Shown: positions 26,297 through 35,021 of the stretch, piece after piece
How positions within the stretch are numbered: position 1 is the stretch's first letter
Layout: every line of letters starts with the position of its first letter
Assembly (NCBI GenBank): GCA_015057505.1
Contig: SVEG01000007.1
Location: forward strand, 62,001-126,000
From: Lachnospiraceae bacterium
GTDB lineage: Bacteria > Bacillota > Clostridia > Lachnospirales > Lachnospiraceae
Reading direction: 5' to 3'
DNA length: 64,000 nt
Notes under the pieces: generated by a model
Databases searched by the model: none
Seen by the model: the letters and a program-made list of their open reading frames with translations, nothing else
What the model was told of the DNA's origin: nothing
Program-made: the position numbers and the translations under genes

Positions 26297-27226
26297 CTAT
26301 TCTCCAAAAAGTGCCGTGGACATATACCTCGCACCTGTATCCGGCAAAATAACAACTATATTTTTACCTTCGTTCTCATCTCTCTTTGCAACCTCAACCG
26401 CTGCCCAAAGCGCCGCACCGGCAGAGATTCCGACAGACACTCCGTCAGTTCTTACCACTTCTCTTCCGAGCACAAATGAATCTTCATTTTCTACGGCAAT
26501 TACTTCGTCCATAATGTCTCTGTCAAGAATTACGGGAACAAAGCCCGCACCAATTCCCTGAATTGCATGTGCACCGCTCTCGCCTTTTGTAAGAACGGGG
26601 GAAGAAGCCGGCTCAACACCGATTATCTTAACATCGGGATTCTGCTCCTTAAGGAATTTGCCGATACCTGTTATGGTACCGCCTGTTCCGACTCCGGCAA
26701 TAACCATATCTACCTTGCCGTCCGTGTCCTTCCAAATCTCGGGGCCTGTTGTATCATAATGTGCCTTCGGGTTTGCAGGATTCGTAAACTGTCCGGCGAT
26801 AATTCCACCCGGAATTTCTTTTACAAGCTCCTCTGCCTTTGCAATCGCACCGTTCATTCCAAGCTTGCCGTCCGTAAGCACAAGCTCTGCGCCGTATGCC
26901 TTAATAAGGTTACGACGCTCCACGCTCATCGTGTCGGGCATAACGATTATTGTGCGATAGCCCTTGGCGCTTCCGACTGCCGCAAGACCGATTCCCGTAT
27001 TACCGCTTGTCGGCTCAATTATTACGGAGCCTTCTTTCAAAAGACCCTTCTCCTCGGCATCTGCTATCATCGTGTATGCAACTCTGTCCTTTATGCTTCC
27101 CGCGGGATTGAGATACTCAAGCTTTGCATATACATTCGCCTTAAATCCGTATTTCTCCTTGAGTCCCGCAAGCTCCAGAAGCGGCGTGTTGCCGATTAAC
27201 TCTGTAATTGATTTATAAATTCTCAT
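26297..27226 (-). CDS. cysK: cysteine synthase (O-acetylserine sulfhydrylase)
   Basis: 309 residues, full length. PLP-binding Lys in NPAGSIKDRVA (about 45), substrate loop EPTSGNTGIGLAA (about 70-82), phosphate loop GVGTGGTITGIG (about 177-188), GIGAGFVP and the C-terminal SVGISAGAALWAA. It makes L-cysteine from O-acetylserine and sulfide. It starts 4 bp after the GH28 stop codon and is probably co-transcribed, though no functional link is evident. Confidence 0.95.
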   Translation of the reverse strand: MRIYKSITELIGNTPLLELAGLKEKYGFKANVYAKLEYLNPAGSIKDRVAYTMIADAEEKGLLKEGSVIIEPTSGNTGIGLAAVGSAKGYRTIIVMPDTMSVERRNLIKAYGAELVLTDGKLGMNGAIAKAEELVKEIPGGIIAGQFTNPANPKAHYDTTGPEIWKDTDGKVDMVIAGVGTGGTITGIGKFLKEQNPDVKIIGVEPASSPVLTKGESGAHAIQGIGAGFVPVILDRDIMDEVIAVENEDSFVLGREVVRTDGVSVGISAGAALWAAVEVAKRDENEGKNIVVILPDTGARYMSTALFGE

Positions 27227-27230
27227 AATA

Positions 27231-28778
27231 TCACCTTTTACTTTCCTTTACATTTTTAAAATAGTATGCATCATCCTCGCACGAAACAACCGTAACACCT
27301 TTCATACAAAGACCTTCTATATTCATTGCCTTCATCCCACGTTTACCCTTGGCGGTAACATTATCAAGCGTAATGTTAATAAGCGGACTCTCGGGAAGTC
27401 CGGCAAGATAAATCGCATTGCCTCCGACCGTCTCAAGTTCGATATCCTTGAAAGTTATGTCACGGATTATCGCCGTTCCCTCGTCCACGGGCTCCGCCGC
27501 ATCTACATCAAACGTCTCGTGACTGTAAAACTGGTCAACGTATATCGCGCCCCTGAACCAACGGCAATCCTTATGGTCGGTGCTGAAATTTTTGTGAGTA
27601 ACGTTCTCGTAGGTAATGTTTTCGATAACGTTACCTCTGCCACGCGGAGCCTTAACAGTTCCGATGCTAAAGGTATCATTAAACTCACAATCCCTTACAA
27701 GCACGTTCCTTACACCACCCGACATCTCACTTCCGATTGCAACGCCGAAACCGCTGTTAAAAATACAGTCGGTAATTCTGACATTTTCACAGGGAATTCC
27801 TACAGCACGTCCTTCTTCATCTCTTCCCGACTTAATCGCGATACAGTCATCCTGACTTGCAATCAATGAATTAAAAATATACACATTACTGCAGGAATCC
27901 GGATCGATTCCGTCGCCGTTAAATATATCCTTGTATCTCACACCGTTCTCGTCATACTTCGTATAAATCTGCACATTATTGATGCTCACATTATTACAGT
28001 ATATGAGGTGCACACACCATGCAGGCGACTGTCTTACCGTAACATCCTGTAAATAAAGGTTGTCCACATTGCGGATACAAATTGCTCTTCCGCGGATACC
28101 CGACTTTTCGTCCATCTCTGCCCTAAAAAGCTTCTCACCGTTGGCATTTATCATTCCCGGACCTGCTATCGTAATATTTTCATGTCTCTCTGCCTGTGTC
28201 TTTGTATTAACAAGGCTTGCATAGCAAAGCTGTTCTCTTCCCTCAAAACGATATTCCATAAGAGGATAATCCTTGATATCGGGACTTCCGAGAAGTACTG
28301 CACCCTCCGCAAGGAAAAATGTCATATTGCTCTTTAAGAAAATCGCACCACTTAAAAATATACCCTTCGGAACCACGACCTTACCGTCCTTGGGACACTC
28401 GTCTATAGCTTGCTGTATCGCCATAGTATTAAGCGTCACACCATCACCGACCGCACCAAAATCCGTAATGTCAATAAGTTCTGACTTCGGCTTGGTTGTA
28501 ACAAAAACCGGCTCGCTTTTACCGGAAAGCTCTCTATCTATAGTTATCGCCCTGACAGTAATTGTGTACGAAACATTACTATCCAAACCACGAATCGTAT
28601 ATCCTGTCTTCTCTGTTGTGCCAACAATACCGTTATCCACATAAATCTCATATTCGCGGATAGTTTTCCACAATTCCGGTTTATCCCACACAACGGCAAC
28701 TGTATCTTCTGTTATCGCCGCAGGCGGACATATTACATTTACCGGAATTAAATTTATATCATTATTTTCTCTAAGCAT
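27231..28778 (-). CDS. glycoside hydrolase family 28-like protein with N-terminal Fn3 domain
   Basis: 515 residues, no signal peptide, so probably cytoplasmic. A fibronectin type III-like domain (about 15-95) precedes a parallel beta-helix starting at ITDFGAVGDGVTLNT. GH28 acidic motifs NGDGIDPDS and ASQDDCIAIKSGRDEEG are present. The third motif, usually GHG or HGG before xIGSEMSGGVRN, reads SGFGVAIGSEMSGG, with Phe in place of the conserved His; the RxK motif reads KAPRGRG. The substrate may be an oligogalacturonide taken up by the cell, but the changed motifs make activity uncertain. Confidence 0.8.
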   Translation of the reverse strand: MLRENNDINLIPVNVICPPAAITEDTVAVVWDKPELWKTIREYEIYVDNGIVGTTEKTGYTIRGLDSNVSYTITVRAITIDRELSGKSEPVFVTTKPKSELIDITDFGAVGDGVTLNTMAIQQAIDECPKDGKVVVPKGIFLSGAIFLKSNMTFFLAEGAVLLGSPDIKDYPLMEYRFEGREQLCYASLVNTKTQAERHENITIAGPGMINANGEKLFRAEMDEKSGIRGRAICIRNVDNLYLQDVTVRQSPAWCVHLIYCNNVSINNVQIYTKYDENGVRYKDIFNGDGIDPDSCSNVYIFNSLIASQDDCIAIKSGRDEEGRAVGIPCENVRITDCIFNSGFGVAIGSEMSGGVRNVLVRDCEFNDTFSIGTVKAPRGRGNVIENITYENVTHKNFSTDHKDCRWFRGAIYVDQFYSHETFDVDAAEPVDEGTAIIRDITFKDIELETVGGNAIYLAGLPESPLINITLDNVTAKGKRGMKAMNIEGLCMKGVTVVSCEDDAYYFKNVKESKR

Positions 28779-28856
28779 AATTCTGCCTTTCTTCTGTTTA
28801 CTTCATTCTTTCAAAAGAGAATTTCACCGAAAACTCTTTTGGAAAAGGAATCTCCC

Positions 28857-29387
28857 TTACACAAGCAATATACTCGCCACAACTCCCGCAAAGGTCGCAA
28901 CAAGCGCACCTGCGAGCGTCCATCTCGTCTTTTTGACCTTCGCTGCCATATAATACACGGACATTGTATAAAAAATTGTCTCCGTGCAACTCATCATTAT
29001 CGAGGTCATCCGTCCGACCACAGAATCCGGCCCGTAAGTCTTGAAAATATCAAGCACAAGTCCCGTCGCCGCAGAGGATGAGAACATACGCACAAGAATT
29101 ACCGGAACAAGCGGTGCGGGAAGATCTACCAGCCCGGTCACTTTTCCGAGCCACTCCGACACGAAACCAAGAAACCCTGACGCACGAAGTACTCCGACTC
29201 CTACCATGAGCCCTATAAGCGTCGGCATTATTCCGACCACCGTTTTGAGACCGTCCTTTGCACCCTCAATAAACACATCATAAACATTGACCTTATTCAT
29301 AAGTCCGTGCAACACAATATAAAAAATCACGAACGGAATCACAAACGCAGAAATATATATAAGAAACTGCATATGTTTAGTCACCAT
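28857..29387 (-). CDS. spmB: spore maturation protein B
   Basis: 176 residues, mostly membrane-spanning nucleoside-recognition (Gate) fold. It contains VVGIMPTLIGLMVGVGVLRASGFL, LVPVILVRMFSSSAATGLVLDIFKTYGPDS and SCTETIFYTMSVYYMAAKVKKTRWT, matching SpmB. With SpmA it is needed for spore core dehydration in Bacillus and Clostridium. It lies 41 bp after spmA. Confidence 0.92.
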   Translation of the reverse strand: MVTKHMQFLIYISAFVIPFVIFYIVLHGLMNKVNVYDVFIEGAKDGLKTVVGIMPTLIGLMVGVGVLRASGFLGFVSEWLGKVTGLVDLPAPLVPVILVRMFSSSAATGLVLDIFKTYGPDSVVGRMTSIMMSCTETIFYTMSVYYMAAKVKKTRWTLAGALVATFAGVVASILLV

Positions 29388-29428
29388 TATAACATAATTA
29401 CTTTAACATATGCAGTCGGTTATATCAA

Positions 29429-30031
29429 TTATTCGTGGAAATTTTTCCTACATTTAATCTTACAAAAAACAATCCCCGCCACCGTGCTTATTGTCGTCGC
29501 AATCAGTGCAGGCACAACTATTGCCGCAGGATTTACCGAACCGTACTGGCTTCGATAGGCAATCATATTTACCGGAATAAGCTGCAGCGATGAAATGTTT
29601 ATAACAAGAAAGGTGCACATTTCATCACTGGCAATACCCGATAATTTGCCCCCGCTTCTTTCCTCATCAAGTTCTTTAAGACTCTCCATCGCCTTAAGTC
29701 CGGCAGGTGTCGCTGCCCAACCAAGTCCCAGAAAATTGGCAATCATATTAGTCGCAATATGCTCCTTTGCCGGATGCCTATCGGGAATATTCGGAAAAAG
29801 AAACCTGATAAGCGGCGATAACCTTTTTGCCGCCGCGTCCACAAGCCCGGATTTTTCTCCGATGTGCATAATCCCCGTCCACATCGCAATAATTCCAAGC
29901 ATCTTCATACACAGTGTAACAGCCTCTACCGCCGAGTCAAGAATTCCGTTCGAGACTGCCTCTATATTTCCGGTTACCGCACCGTACACGATTCCGATTA
30001 GCATCATAAACGCCCATAAATAATTAAGCAT
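29429..30031 (-). CDS. spmA: spore maturation protein A
   Basis: 200 residues with MLNYLWAFMMLIGIVYGAVTG, LCMKMLGIIAMWTGIMHIGEKSGL, NMIANFLGLGWAATPAGLKAM and MCTFLVINISSLQLIPVNMIAYRSQYGS, all typical of SpmA. It pairs with SpmB. The presence of both suggests an organism that sporulates or retains sporulation genes. Confidence 0.92.
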   Translation of the reverse strand: MLNYLWAFMMLIGIVYGAVTGNIEAVSNGILDSAVEAVTLCMKMLGIIAMWTGIMHIGEKSGLVDAAAKRLSPLIRFLFPNIPDRHPAKEHIATNMIANFLGLGWAATPAGLKAMESLKELDEERSGGKLSGIASDEMCTFLVINISSLQLIPVNMIAYRSQYGSVNPAAIVVPALIATTISTVAGIVFCKIKCRKNFHE

Positions 30032-30087
30032 AGTTCACCTGCTGTAATCTCTTACTATCATAATATTTGGGGAAATCAATAATTATG

Positions 30088-30283
30088 TACAAAACCGCAA
30101 ATAAGCCGGAGCTTTGGGAGAGGCAGATATATAGCTGTTTAATACCCTATAAGAACGTCGGCACTTAGCGAGAGAATTCATTCTCGAGCTTAGTACCGTT
30201 ACGTTGTTATCGGAGCGAGAGCGTGTATTAAACTGCTATATATCTGCCTCTCCCAAAGCTCCGGCTTATTTGCGGTTTTGTAT
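30088..30283. repeat. 196-bp palindrome in the spmA / phosphatase divergent region
   Basis: The outer arms, about 57 bp each (30088-30145 and 30226-30283), are almost perfect complements; they start TACAAAACCGCAAATAAGCC. Pairing continues inward with bulges (ATAAGAACGT with its partner ACGTTGTTAT) to a small loop at about 30178. It lies between the starts of two divergent genes, so either transcript leader or neither may contain it. The flanks of the gap (30032-30349) hold a -10 TATAAT at 30317-30322 for the rightward gene. Confidence 0.88.
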
Positions 30284-30349
30284 ATAAATAAAGATGATTT
30301 TTGCAAAATTATGTAGTATAATAAATCCATAGTAACGCGGAGGACAACT

Positions 30350-30916
30350 ATGCAGATTCACTTGATAAGACACGGACGTACGGACTGGAATGATTTAAAC
30401 CACATACAGGGAAAGAGCGATATTCCGCTTAACTCAACAGGCATTGCCCAGGCAGAGGAACTTGGTAAAAGGTTAAAAGAGCAGGATTTTAAGGCTACAC
30501 ATATTTACACAAGTTTTCTTAAAAGGGCAAAGCAGACTGCTGATATAATTAGTGATATTCTTGAAATTCCCTGCGATATCCTGGAGGGACTTGAAGAAGT
30601 GGACCTCGGCGATTGGGAAGGTTTAAGCTGGGATGAAGTAAAGCTTCGTTTTCCGGAAAGATACGGTGCATTCCGCAATAACCGCCGCTACACCAAAGCT
30701 TCCGGCGGTGAATCTTATGATGAAATGCTTTCAAGGGTTCTTCCTGCTTTACAAAAGCTTGCAATGACCTGCTCTGAAGATGTTATAGTTGTTACACACA
30801 GTGCAGTAATTATGGCGCTGTTGTGCTACCTTAATGACACTCCTTTTGAAAAAATGATAACTTATAAGGTTAAGAATGTTTCGGTTATCTCGATTGACAG
30901 AGAAAGATTTCTTTAG
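30350..30916 (+). CDS. histidine phosphatase family protein (phosphoglycerate mutase-like)
   Basis: 188 residues. The N-terminal IHLIRHGRTDWND holds the phospho-accepting His (about 8) and Arg; SFLKRAKQTADI, the acid EEVDLGDWEGLSWDEV, and VVTHSAVIMALL with the second His complete the branch 2-like pattern (alpha-ribazole phosphatase CobC, PhoE and similar). The exact substrate cannot be told; no cobalamin genes are nearby. GGAGG precedes the start. Confidence 0.85.
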   Translation: MQIHLIRHGRTDWNDLNHIQGKSDIPLNSTGIAQAEELGKRLKEQDFKATHIYTSFLKRAKQTADIISDILEIPCDILEGLEEVDLGDWEGLSWDEVKLRFPERYGAFRNNRRYTKASGGESYDEMLSRVLPALQKLAMTCSEDVIVVTHSAVIMALLCYLNDTPFEKMITYKVKNVSVISIDRERFL

Positions 30917-30934
30917 AAAATAATTTACAAAAAC

Positions 30935-30970
30935 CAAGGGATGTCCTTCAAAACGGGCATCCCTTTTCTA
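30935..30970. terminator. bidirectional terminator
   Basis: Stem AAGGGATGTCC / GGGCATCCCTT with TTTTC on the plus side. It lies between convergent genes ending at 30916 and 30980. Confidence 0.75.
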
Positions 30971-30979
30971 ACAAACAAC

Positions 30980-31921
30980 TTACATTTTTGCTCCAAGTAC
31001 TATAGCATCAATCCTTGCTTTTTCGCTCTCGACTTTTCTCTCCGCAGTACTTCTCATTCCTTCAAGACGACTAATCATATTCTCTACCTTCCGCTTAACG
31101 CTTTCTACCTCGCTTTGCGCCTGGCTGATTTTATCCATAACCGTCCAGTCGGCGATTAATCCATCAAAAAAGTAATCGGCAAATCGCAGGAATCCGTCAA
31201 TACTTATATGTACATCCGCACTAATCTTAACATCTGCAAGCTCCGTCTTAAAACGTCTAAGTTGAATCTGTAGTTCTTCTATCTTCTTCTGTGCTTCATC
31301 AAGATGACTGTGTTTAGCAAGATCCGTAAGCAGACCTCCACCAAGCATATCCCAGGTTCCCCAGCCTTCCGCATCACTCAAATGTTTTTCGATACCCTCA
31401 ATAATACTACGAGCACGCATACCTGCACTGATTGCTTCTTTTATCTCTTTTTGTTGGATGTTCAAGCCTGCAATATTCTCCTCTATGGCAAGAAGCTCTG
31501 CCGCTTCTGATGTTCCCGCCTGTTTTAACGCCTCTTGTTTTTGCTCAAGAAGCCTCTTATACTCGAACTCACAATTACGAAGCTCATACAACTGAATTCC
31601 GAATTTCTTAATATCTGTTTCTACTGCATTAAGCTCGCTCACTGCAGAATCATGCTTTATCGCGGCCGCATATGCTTCTTCACGCTCTTTCGTAAGCTTC
31701 TCATCCATTTTCCCGATAACATAATAGAAAAATGCCGTAAGGCTTCTGCCCTCAAGCTTGGCCACATCATCTTGCTCATTAAGCATTATCGTCCTTAACT
31801 CAGAAACCTTCGCCTCAAGCTCCTTTTTCTGTGTCTCTAATTCTTTACGCTTCGCCTCTATACTTTTCTTCTGAGAAAGCTTTTCGTGAAGTTCCTGTAA
31901 TTGTCCGTCAAAAATTGCCAT
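30980..31921 (-). CDS. coiled-coil protein of unknown function
   Basis: 313 residues without signal or TM segments. Residues about 1-60, 85-165 and 195-230 are heptad-rich coiled coil (ELHEKLSQKKSIEAKRKELETQ region), broken by a conserved-looking SLTAFFYYVIGK block (about 60-71) and a Gly-rich DAEGWGTWDMLGGGLLTDLAKHSHLDEAQ segment (about 180-210). The SLTAFFY and GWGTWDMLGGG features occur in a family of clostridial and bacillar hypothetical proteins; I do not know a function. It is a single-gene unit between two terminators. Confidence 0.7.
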   Translation of the reverse strand: MAIFDGQLQELHEKLSQKKSIEAKRKELETQKKELEAKVSELRTIMLNEQDDVAKLEGRSLTAFFYYVIGKMDEKLTKEREEAYAAAIKHDSAVSELNAVETDIKKFGIQLYELRNCEFEYKRLLEQKQEALKQAGTSEAAELLAIEENIAGLNIQQKEIKEAISAGMRARSIIEGIEKHLSDAEGWGTWDMLGGGLLTDLAKHSHLDEAQKKIEELQIQLRRFKTELADVKISADVHISIDGFLRFADYFFDGLIADWTVMDKISQAQSEVESVKRKVENMISRLEGMRSTAERKVESEKARIDAIVLGAKM

Positions 31922-32044
31922 GACCTCTCCCCCTATTATAAAATATACTTTAGTTACATTCTAACAATTTTCAGGCAGTTTTTCAATAACTAAGCACCTT
32001 GTCATTACCAACACTCAAATTAATCCTCATTAACCCAACAAAAA

Positions 32045-32071
32045 ATCCGGGCAGCCTGCGCCACCCGGACA
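32045..32071 (-). terminator. terminator of the NhaC-type antiporter gene
   Basis: Stem TCCGGGTGGC / GCTGCCCGGA followed on the minus strand by TTTTTTG. It lies 14 bp past the stop codon. Confidence 0.8.
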
Positions 32072-32084
32072 ATCTTAATACATT

Positions 32085-33713
32085 CTATTCTTCTGCTTCG
32101 CCTTTAGTACGAATCTTCATTACAACTACAAATACTGCAAATACTACCGCAACAACTGCCCATGTAAGTGCAAGATTCTTGCAAAGACCTGCAACTATGT
32201 AACCTACAAAGGAAATAGCCGCAACTGATAATGCGTAAGGTAGCTGTGTAGACACATGGTTGATATGATTACACTGGCCGCCTGTTGACGCCATGATTGT
32301 TGTATCTGAAATAGGTGAACAGTGGTCACCGCAAACAGCACCTGCAAGACATGCAGAGGTTGCAATCATCATGAAATCTGTATCCAAGCCTAACTTAAGA
32401 ACAATAGGAAGGAGAATAGTAAATGTTCCCCATGATGTACCTGTTGAGAAAGCAAGGAATAATGCCACAACAAATACGATTGCCGGAAGTGCCCACTTAA
32501 GGCCTGCTGCTTTTCCGTTGAACAACTCACTTACAAACACATCCGCTCCGAGTAAGCCTGTCATTGAGCTGAGTGTCCATGCAAATACAAGGATAAGAAT
32601 AGCCGGAACCATTGACTTAAAGCCCTCGGGAATAGCCTCCATACACTCCTTAAAAGTAAGTGATTTTCTTACAAGGTAGAAAATAACGATAACCACTAAC
32701 GCAAGTATTGATCCTAATGATAAACCGAGTGCCGCATCACAATCAGCAAATGCATTAATAATATTAGCGCCTTCAAAGATTCCGCCTGTCCAAATCATAC
32801 CGAAAATACAAAGCACAATAAGAACAATAATCGGTAAAATCAAATCCATAATCTTGCTGTTCGGCTTCGTAACAGTCTCTTCAACATTAGCATAAGGACG
32901 ATCCGGTGTTGTATACAAATCACCTTTCTTTGCGTTATCTTCATGTTTCTTCATTGAACCGAAATCAAGACCAACAAGAGTAATAACAATAACCATTGCA
33001 ATCGTAAGCAACGAATATAAGTTATAAGGAATAGCTCTTAAGAACATCTCAAAACCTGACATTCCCATCTCAAGACCTTCATCTTCAATAACGCTCGTAA
33101 TTGCAGCCGCCCATGAAGAAATCGGGGCAATCATACATATCGGAGCTGCAGTAGCATCGATAATATATGACAACTTTGCTCTTGAAACCTTGTTCTTATC
33201 AGTAACGGGACGCATAACGCTTCCTACCGTAAGACAGTTAAAATAATCATCTACGAAAATAAGTGCGCCAAGTGCTGAAGTTGCAAGGATTGCTCCCTTT
33301 CTTGTCTTAATCTTCTTCGCTGCCCATGCACCATATGCCTGTGAACCTCCCGCTCTGTTCATAAGAACAACTATAACACCGAGCACAACAAGGAAAATAA
33401 GAATACCTGCATTCCATTCGCTGGCTACAGATGATACGAAACCATCCTTAACCATCGTCTGATAAGCCATACCGGGATTAAAATTCGCATAGAATAATGC
33501 ACCTGTTACAATTCCGACAAACAATGAACTGTATACTTCTTTGGTAATCAATGCAAGAATAATAGCTACAAGCGGCGGAACAAGCGCCCATGCTGTTCCA
33601 TACATGTTACATACAAATTCTGCTTCCGCTTCTGCCGCAAACCCCGTCACCGCAAACATTGAAAACAAAGTAAGTACTGCTACAAACAAATAAAAATACT
33701 TCCTTCTCTTCAT
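32085..33713 (-). CDS. Na+/H+ antiporter NhaC-family membrane protein
   Basis: 542 residues, about 12 TM helices. An unusual cleavable-looking signal (YFYLFVAVLTLFSMFAVTGFAAEAEA) precedes the first helix. Conserved family segments include ALIFVDDYFNCLTVGSVMRPVTDK, PICMIAPISSWAAAITSVIE, ALFLAFSTGTSWGTFTILLPI and GAVCGDHCSPISDTTIMAS. Members exchange sodium for protons or carry organic substrates; substrate is not certain here. It is monocistronic, with its own promoter and terminator. Confidence 0.88.
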   Translation of the reverse strand: MKRRKYFYLFVAVLTLFSMFAVTGFAAEAEAEFVCNMYGTAWALVPPLVAIILALITKEVYSSLFVGIVTGALFYANFNPGMAYQTMVKDGFVSSVASEWNAGILIFLVVLGVIVVLMNRAGGSQAYGAWAAKKIKTRKGAILATSALGALIFVDDYFNCLTVGSVMRPVTDKNKVSRAKLSYIIDATAAPICMIAPISSWAAAITSVIEDEGLEMGMSGFEMFLRAIPYNLYSLLTIAMVIVITLVGLDFGSMKKHEDNAKKGDLYTTPDRPYANVEETVTKPNSKIMDLILPIIVLIVLCIFGMIWTGGIFEGANIINAFADCDAALGLSLGSILALVVIVIFYLVRKSLTFKECMEAIPEGFKSMVPAILILVFAWTLSSMTGLLGADVFVSELFNGKAAGLKWALPAIVFVVALFLAFSTGTSWGTFTILLPIVLKLGLDTDFMMIATSACLAGAVCGDHCSPISDTTIMASTGGQCNHINHVSTQLPYALSVAAISFVGYIVAGLCKNLALTWAVVAVVFAVFVVVMKIRTKGEAEE

Positions 33714-33747
33714 AACTTTCTCCCTTCGGATTAATAATTTCCTTTTA

Positions 33748-33776
33748 ATTATACCTTAATATGCTTATAATGTAAA
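33748..33776 (-). promoter_or_regulatory. promoter of the NhaC-type gene
   Basis: Minus-strand TTTACA (33776-33771), 17-bp spacer, TATAAT (33753-33748). Confidence 0.65.
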
Positions 33777-33815
33777 AGATTTTCTACAAAAAATTACAAA
33801 AAAATGCTTCTTCGT

Positions 33816-33844
33816 TTGACAATTTTTTACACGTATGATATTCT
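33816..33844 (+). promoter_or_regulatory. promoter of the AbrB-like gene
   Basis: TTGACA (33816-33821), 17-bp spacer, TATTCT (33839-33844), 36 bp before the ATG. Confidence 0.7.
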
Positions 33845-33879
33845 GCTTTTAGAAATCAAATTATTAAGGAGGTCTTTTT

Positions 33880-34140
33880 ATGAAGGACACAGGAATTGTA
33901 AGAAATGTAGATGATTTAGGACGTTTTGTACTTCCCATGGAATTACGTAAAAAACTTAACATTAATATAGGTGATCCGCTTGAGGTTTTCGTTGACGGCG
34001 ATACAATCCTTCTCAGAAAATATACACCTACAGATATTTTCAACGGCAGCAGCGAGGATTTAATTGAGTACTGCGGCAAGAAGGTTTCAAGAGAGTCTAT
34101 TATTGAGCTCGCTAAGCTTGCAGGCTACAATATTGGTTAA
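33880..34140 (+). CDS. AbrB/SpoVT-family transition-state regulator
   Basis: 86 residues. The N-terminal swapped-hairpin DNA-binding domain reads GIVRNVDDLGRFVLPMELRKKLNI (about 5-28), then GDPLEVFVDGDTILLRKYTP. The C-terminal part (about 55-86) is a short dimerisation tail unlike AbrB's. TAAGGAGG lies 9 nt upstream. It is likely a global regulator of stationary-phase or sporulation genes, by family. Confidence 0.9.
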   Translation: MKDTGIVRNVDDLGRFVLPMELRKKLNINIGDPLEVFVDGDTILLRKYTPTDIFNGSSEDLIEYCGKKVSRESIIELAKLAGYNIG

Positions 34141-34173
34141 TTCTTGATAGTATTTGAATATTTATAAAAAGTA

Positions 34174-34211
34174 AAAAGAGGATTTCCATAATCGGAAATC
34201 CTCTTTTTTAT
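34174..34211. terminator. bidirectional terminator between abrB-like and ohrR-like genes
   Basis: Stem AAGAGGATTTCC / GGAAATCCTCTT with a 6-nt loop, T-run on the plus side and TTTTTAC on the minus side. Confidence 0.9.
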
Positions 34212-34241
34212 ATTCCTGTCGCTATATATTGCAAATCCATC

Positions 34242-34682
34242 TTAGCTATCCGTCTTACCAAGCAACTTATAAAGAATTCGATAAAGAGTAAGTGCCTCCT
34301 CCGCCTCAAGCTTGGAACATTGTGCCATCTTAGCAGGTACATTTACCGCCTGTTCTTTAAGCTGCTCACCCTCCTCAGTAATCGTAACGTTGAGATTACG
34401 CTCATCCTCCGCCGAACGCGCACGTGTAAGAAGCCCCTTGGACTCCAATTTCTTAAGAAGCGGTGTTAATGTGCCTGAGTCCAAATAAAGGAACTCACCC
34501 ATTTCCTTTACTGTCAGCGACTTCTTCTCCCACAAAATCAGCATTGCAATATACTGAGTATAAGTAAGATCTATCTCATCAAGAAAAGGTTTATATTGCT
34601 TTATAATCTCACGTGAAGCAGCATAAAGAGGAAAACAAATCTGATTCTCCAACTTTAAACTGTCATATTTTGAATTGCTCAT
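34242..34682 (-). CDS. MarR-family regulator, OhrR-like peroxide sensor
   Basis: Start at 34682 with GGAGG 5 nt upstream; 146 residues. LENQICFPLYAASREI near the N-terminus carries the single reactive Cys (about 14) typical of OhrR; the Tyr residues that contact it (YTQYIAML) are also present. A winged helix with LYLDSGTLTPLLKKLESKGLLTR and DERNLNVTITEEG follows. OhrR releases DNA when the Cys is oxidised by organic peroxides. The adjacent glutathione peroxidase operon, with an operator-like palindrome over its start point, is the likely target. Confidence 0.87.
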   Translation of the reverse strand: MSNSKYDSLKLENQICFPLYAASREIIKQYKPFLDEIDLTYTQYIAMLILWEKKSLTVKEMGEFLYLDSGTLTPLLKKLESKGLLTRARSAEDERNLNVTITEEGEQLKEQAVNVPAKMAQCSKLEAEEALTLYRILYKLLGKTDS

Positions 34683-34728
34683 AGTTACCTCCAAAACGTG
34701 TCTATCTTAAGTTCTTCGTTTCGCCAAC

Positions 34729-34757
34729 ATTATAACACATCTTTATCAAACACTCAA
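34729..34757 (-). promoter_or_regulatory. promoter of the ohrR-like gene
   Basis: Minus-strand TTGAGT (34757-34752), 17-bp spacer, TATAAT (34734-34729), starting just past the stop codon of the upstream gene. Confidence 0.65.
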
Positions 34758-34760
34758 TAT

Positions 34761-35021
34761 TTAGGCCGTCTTCTCCGCGTCATAAGCTTTTCTCACGGCA
34801 ATTGCAAGCTGGTCAGTACAAGAAGTAGGACGTCTTCCGCAGGTATTGCCAAGAAGCTTCTTTTCAATCTCTTCCACAGTCGCACCTTCAAGCAACTTGG
34901 AAATCGCTTTTAAGTTACCGTTACACCCGCCATAAAACTCAATATTGCTGACTACATTACCGGCAAGCTCAAAACTGATAAGCTGCGAGCAGGTATTTTC
35001 AGTTTTATATTCGTGTCTCAT
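34761..35021 (-). CDS. TSCPD domain-containing protein (TIGR03905-like)
   Basis: 86 residues. Shows NTCSQLISFEL near the start, VVSNIEFYGGCNGNLKAISKLLEG, and GNTCGRRPTSCTDQLAIAV, the four conserved Cys typical of the short TSCPD proteins. The domain also occurs at the end of some class II ribonucleotide reductases, where it binds metal. It overlaps the glutathione peroxidase stop codon by one base, so the two are co-translated. Confidence 0.85.
   Translation of the reverse strand: MRHEYKTENTCSQLISFELAGNVVSNIEFYGGCNGNLKAISKLLEGATVEEIEKKLLGNTCGRRPTSCTDQLAIAVRKAYDAEKTA

Noticed and set aside
28798-28989. 63-codon minus-strand frame at the end of spmB
   Set aside because: Overlaps the conserved spmB C-terminus in another frame and has no ribosome site.
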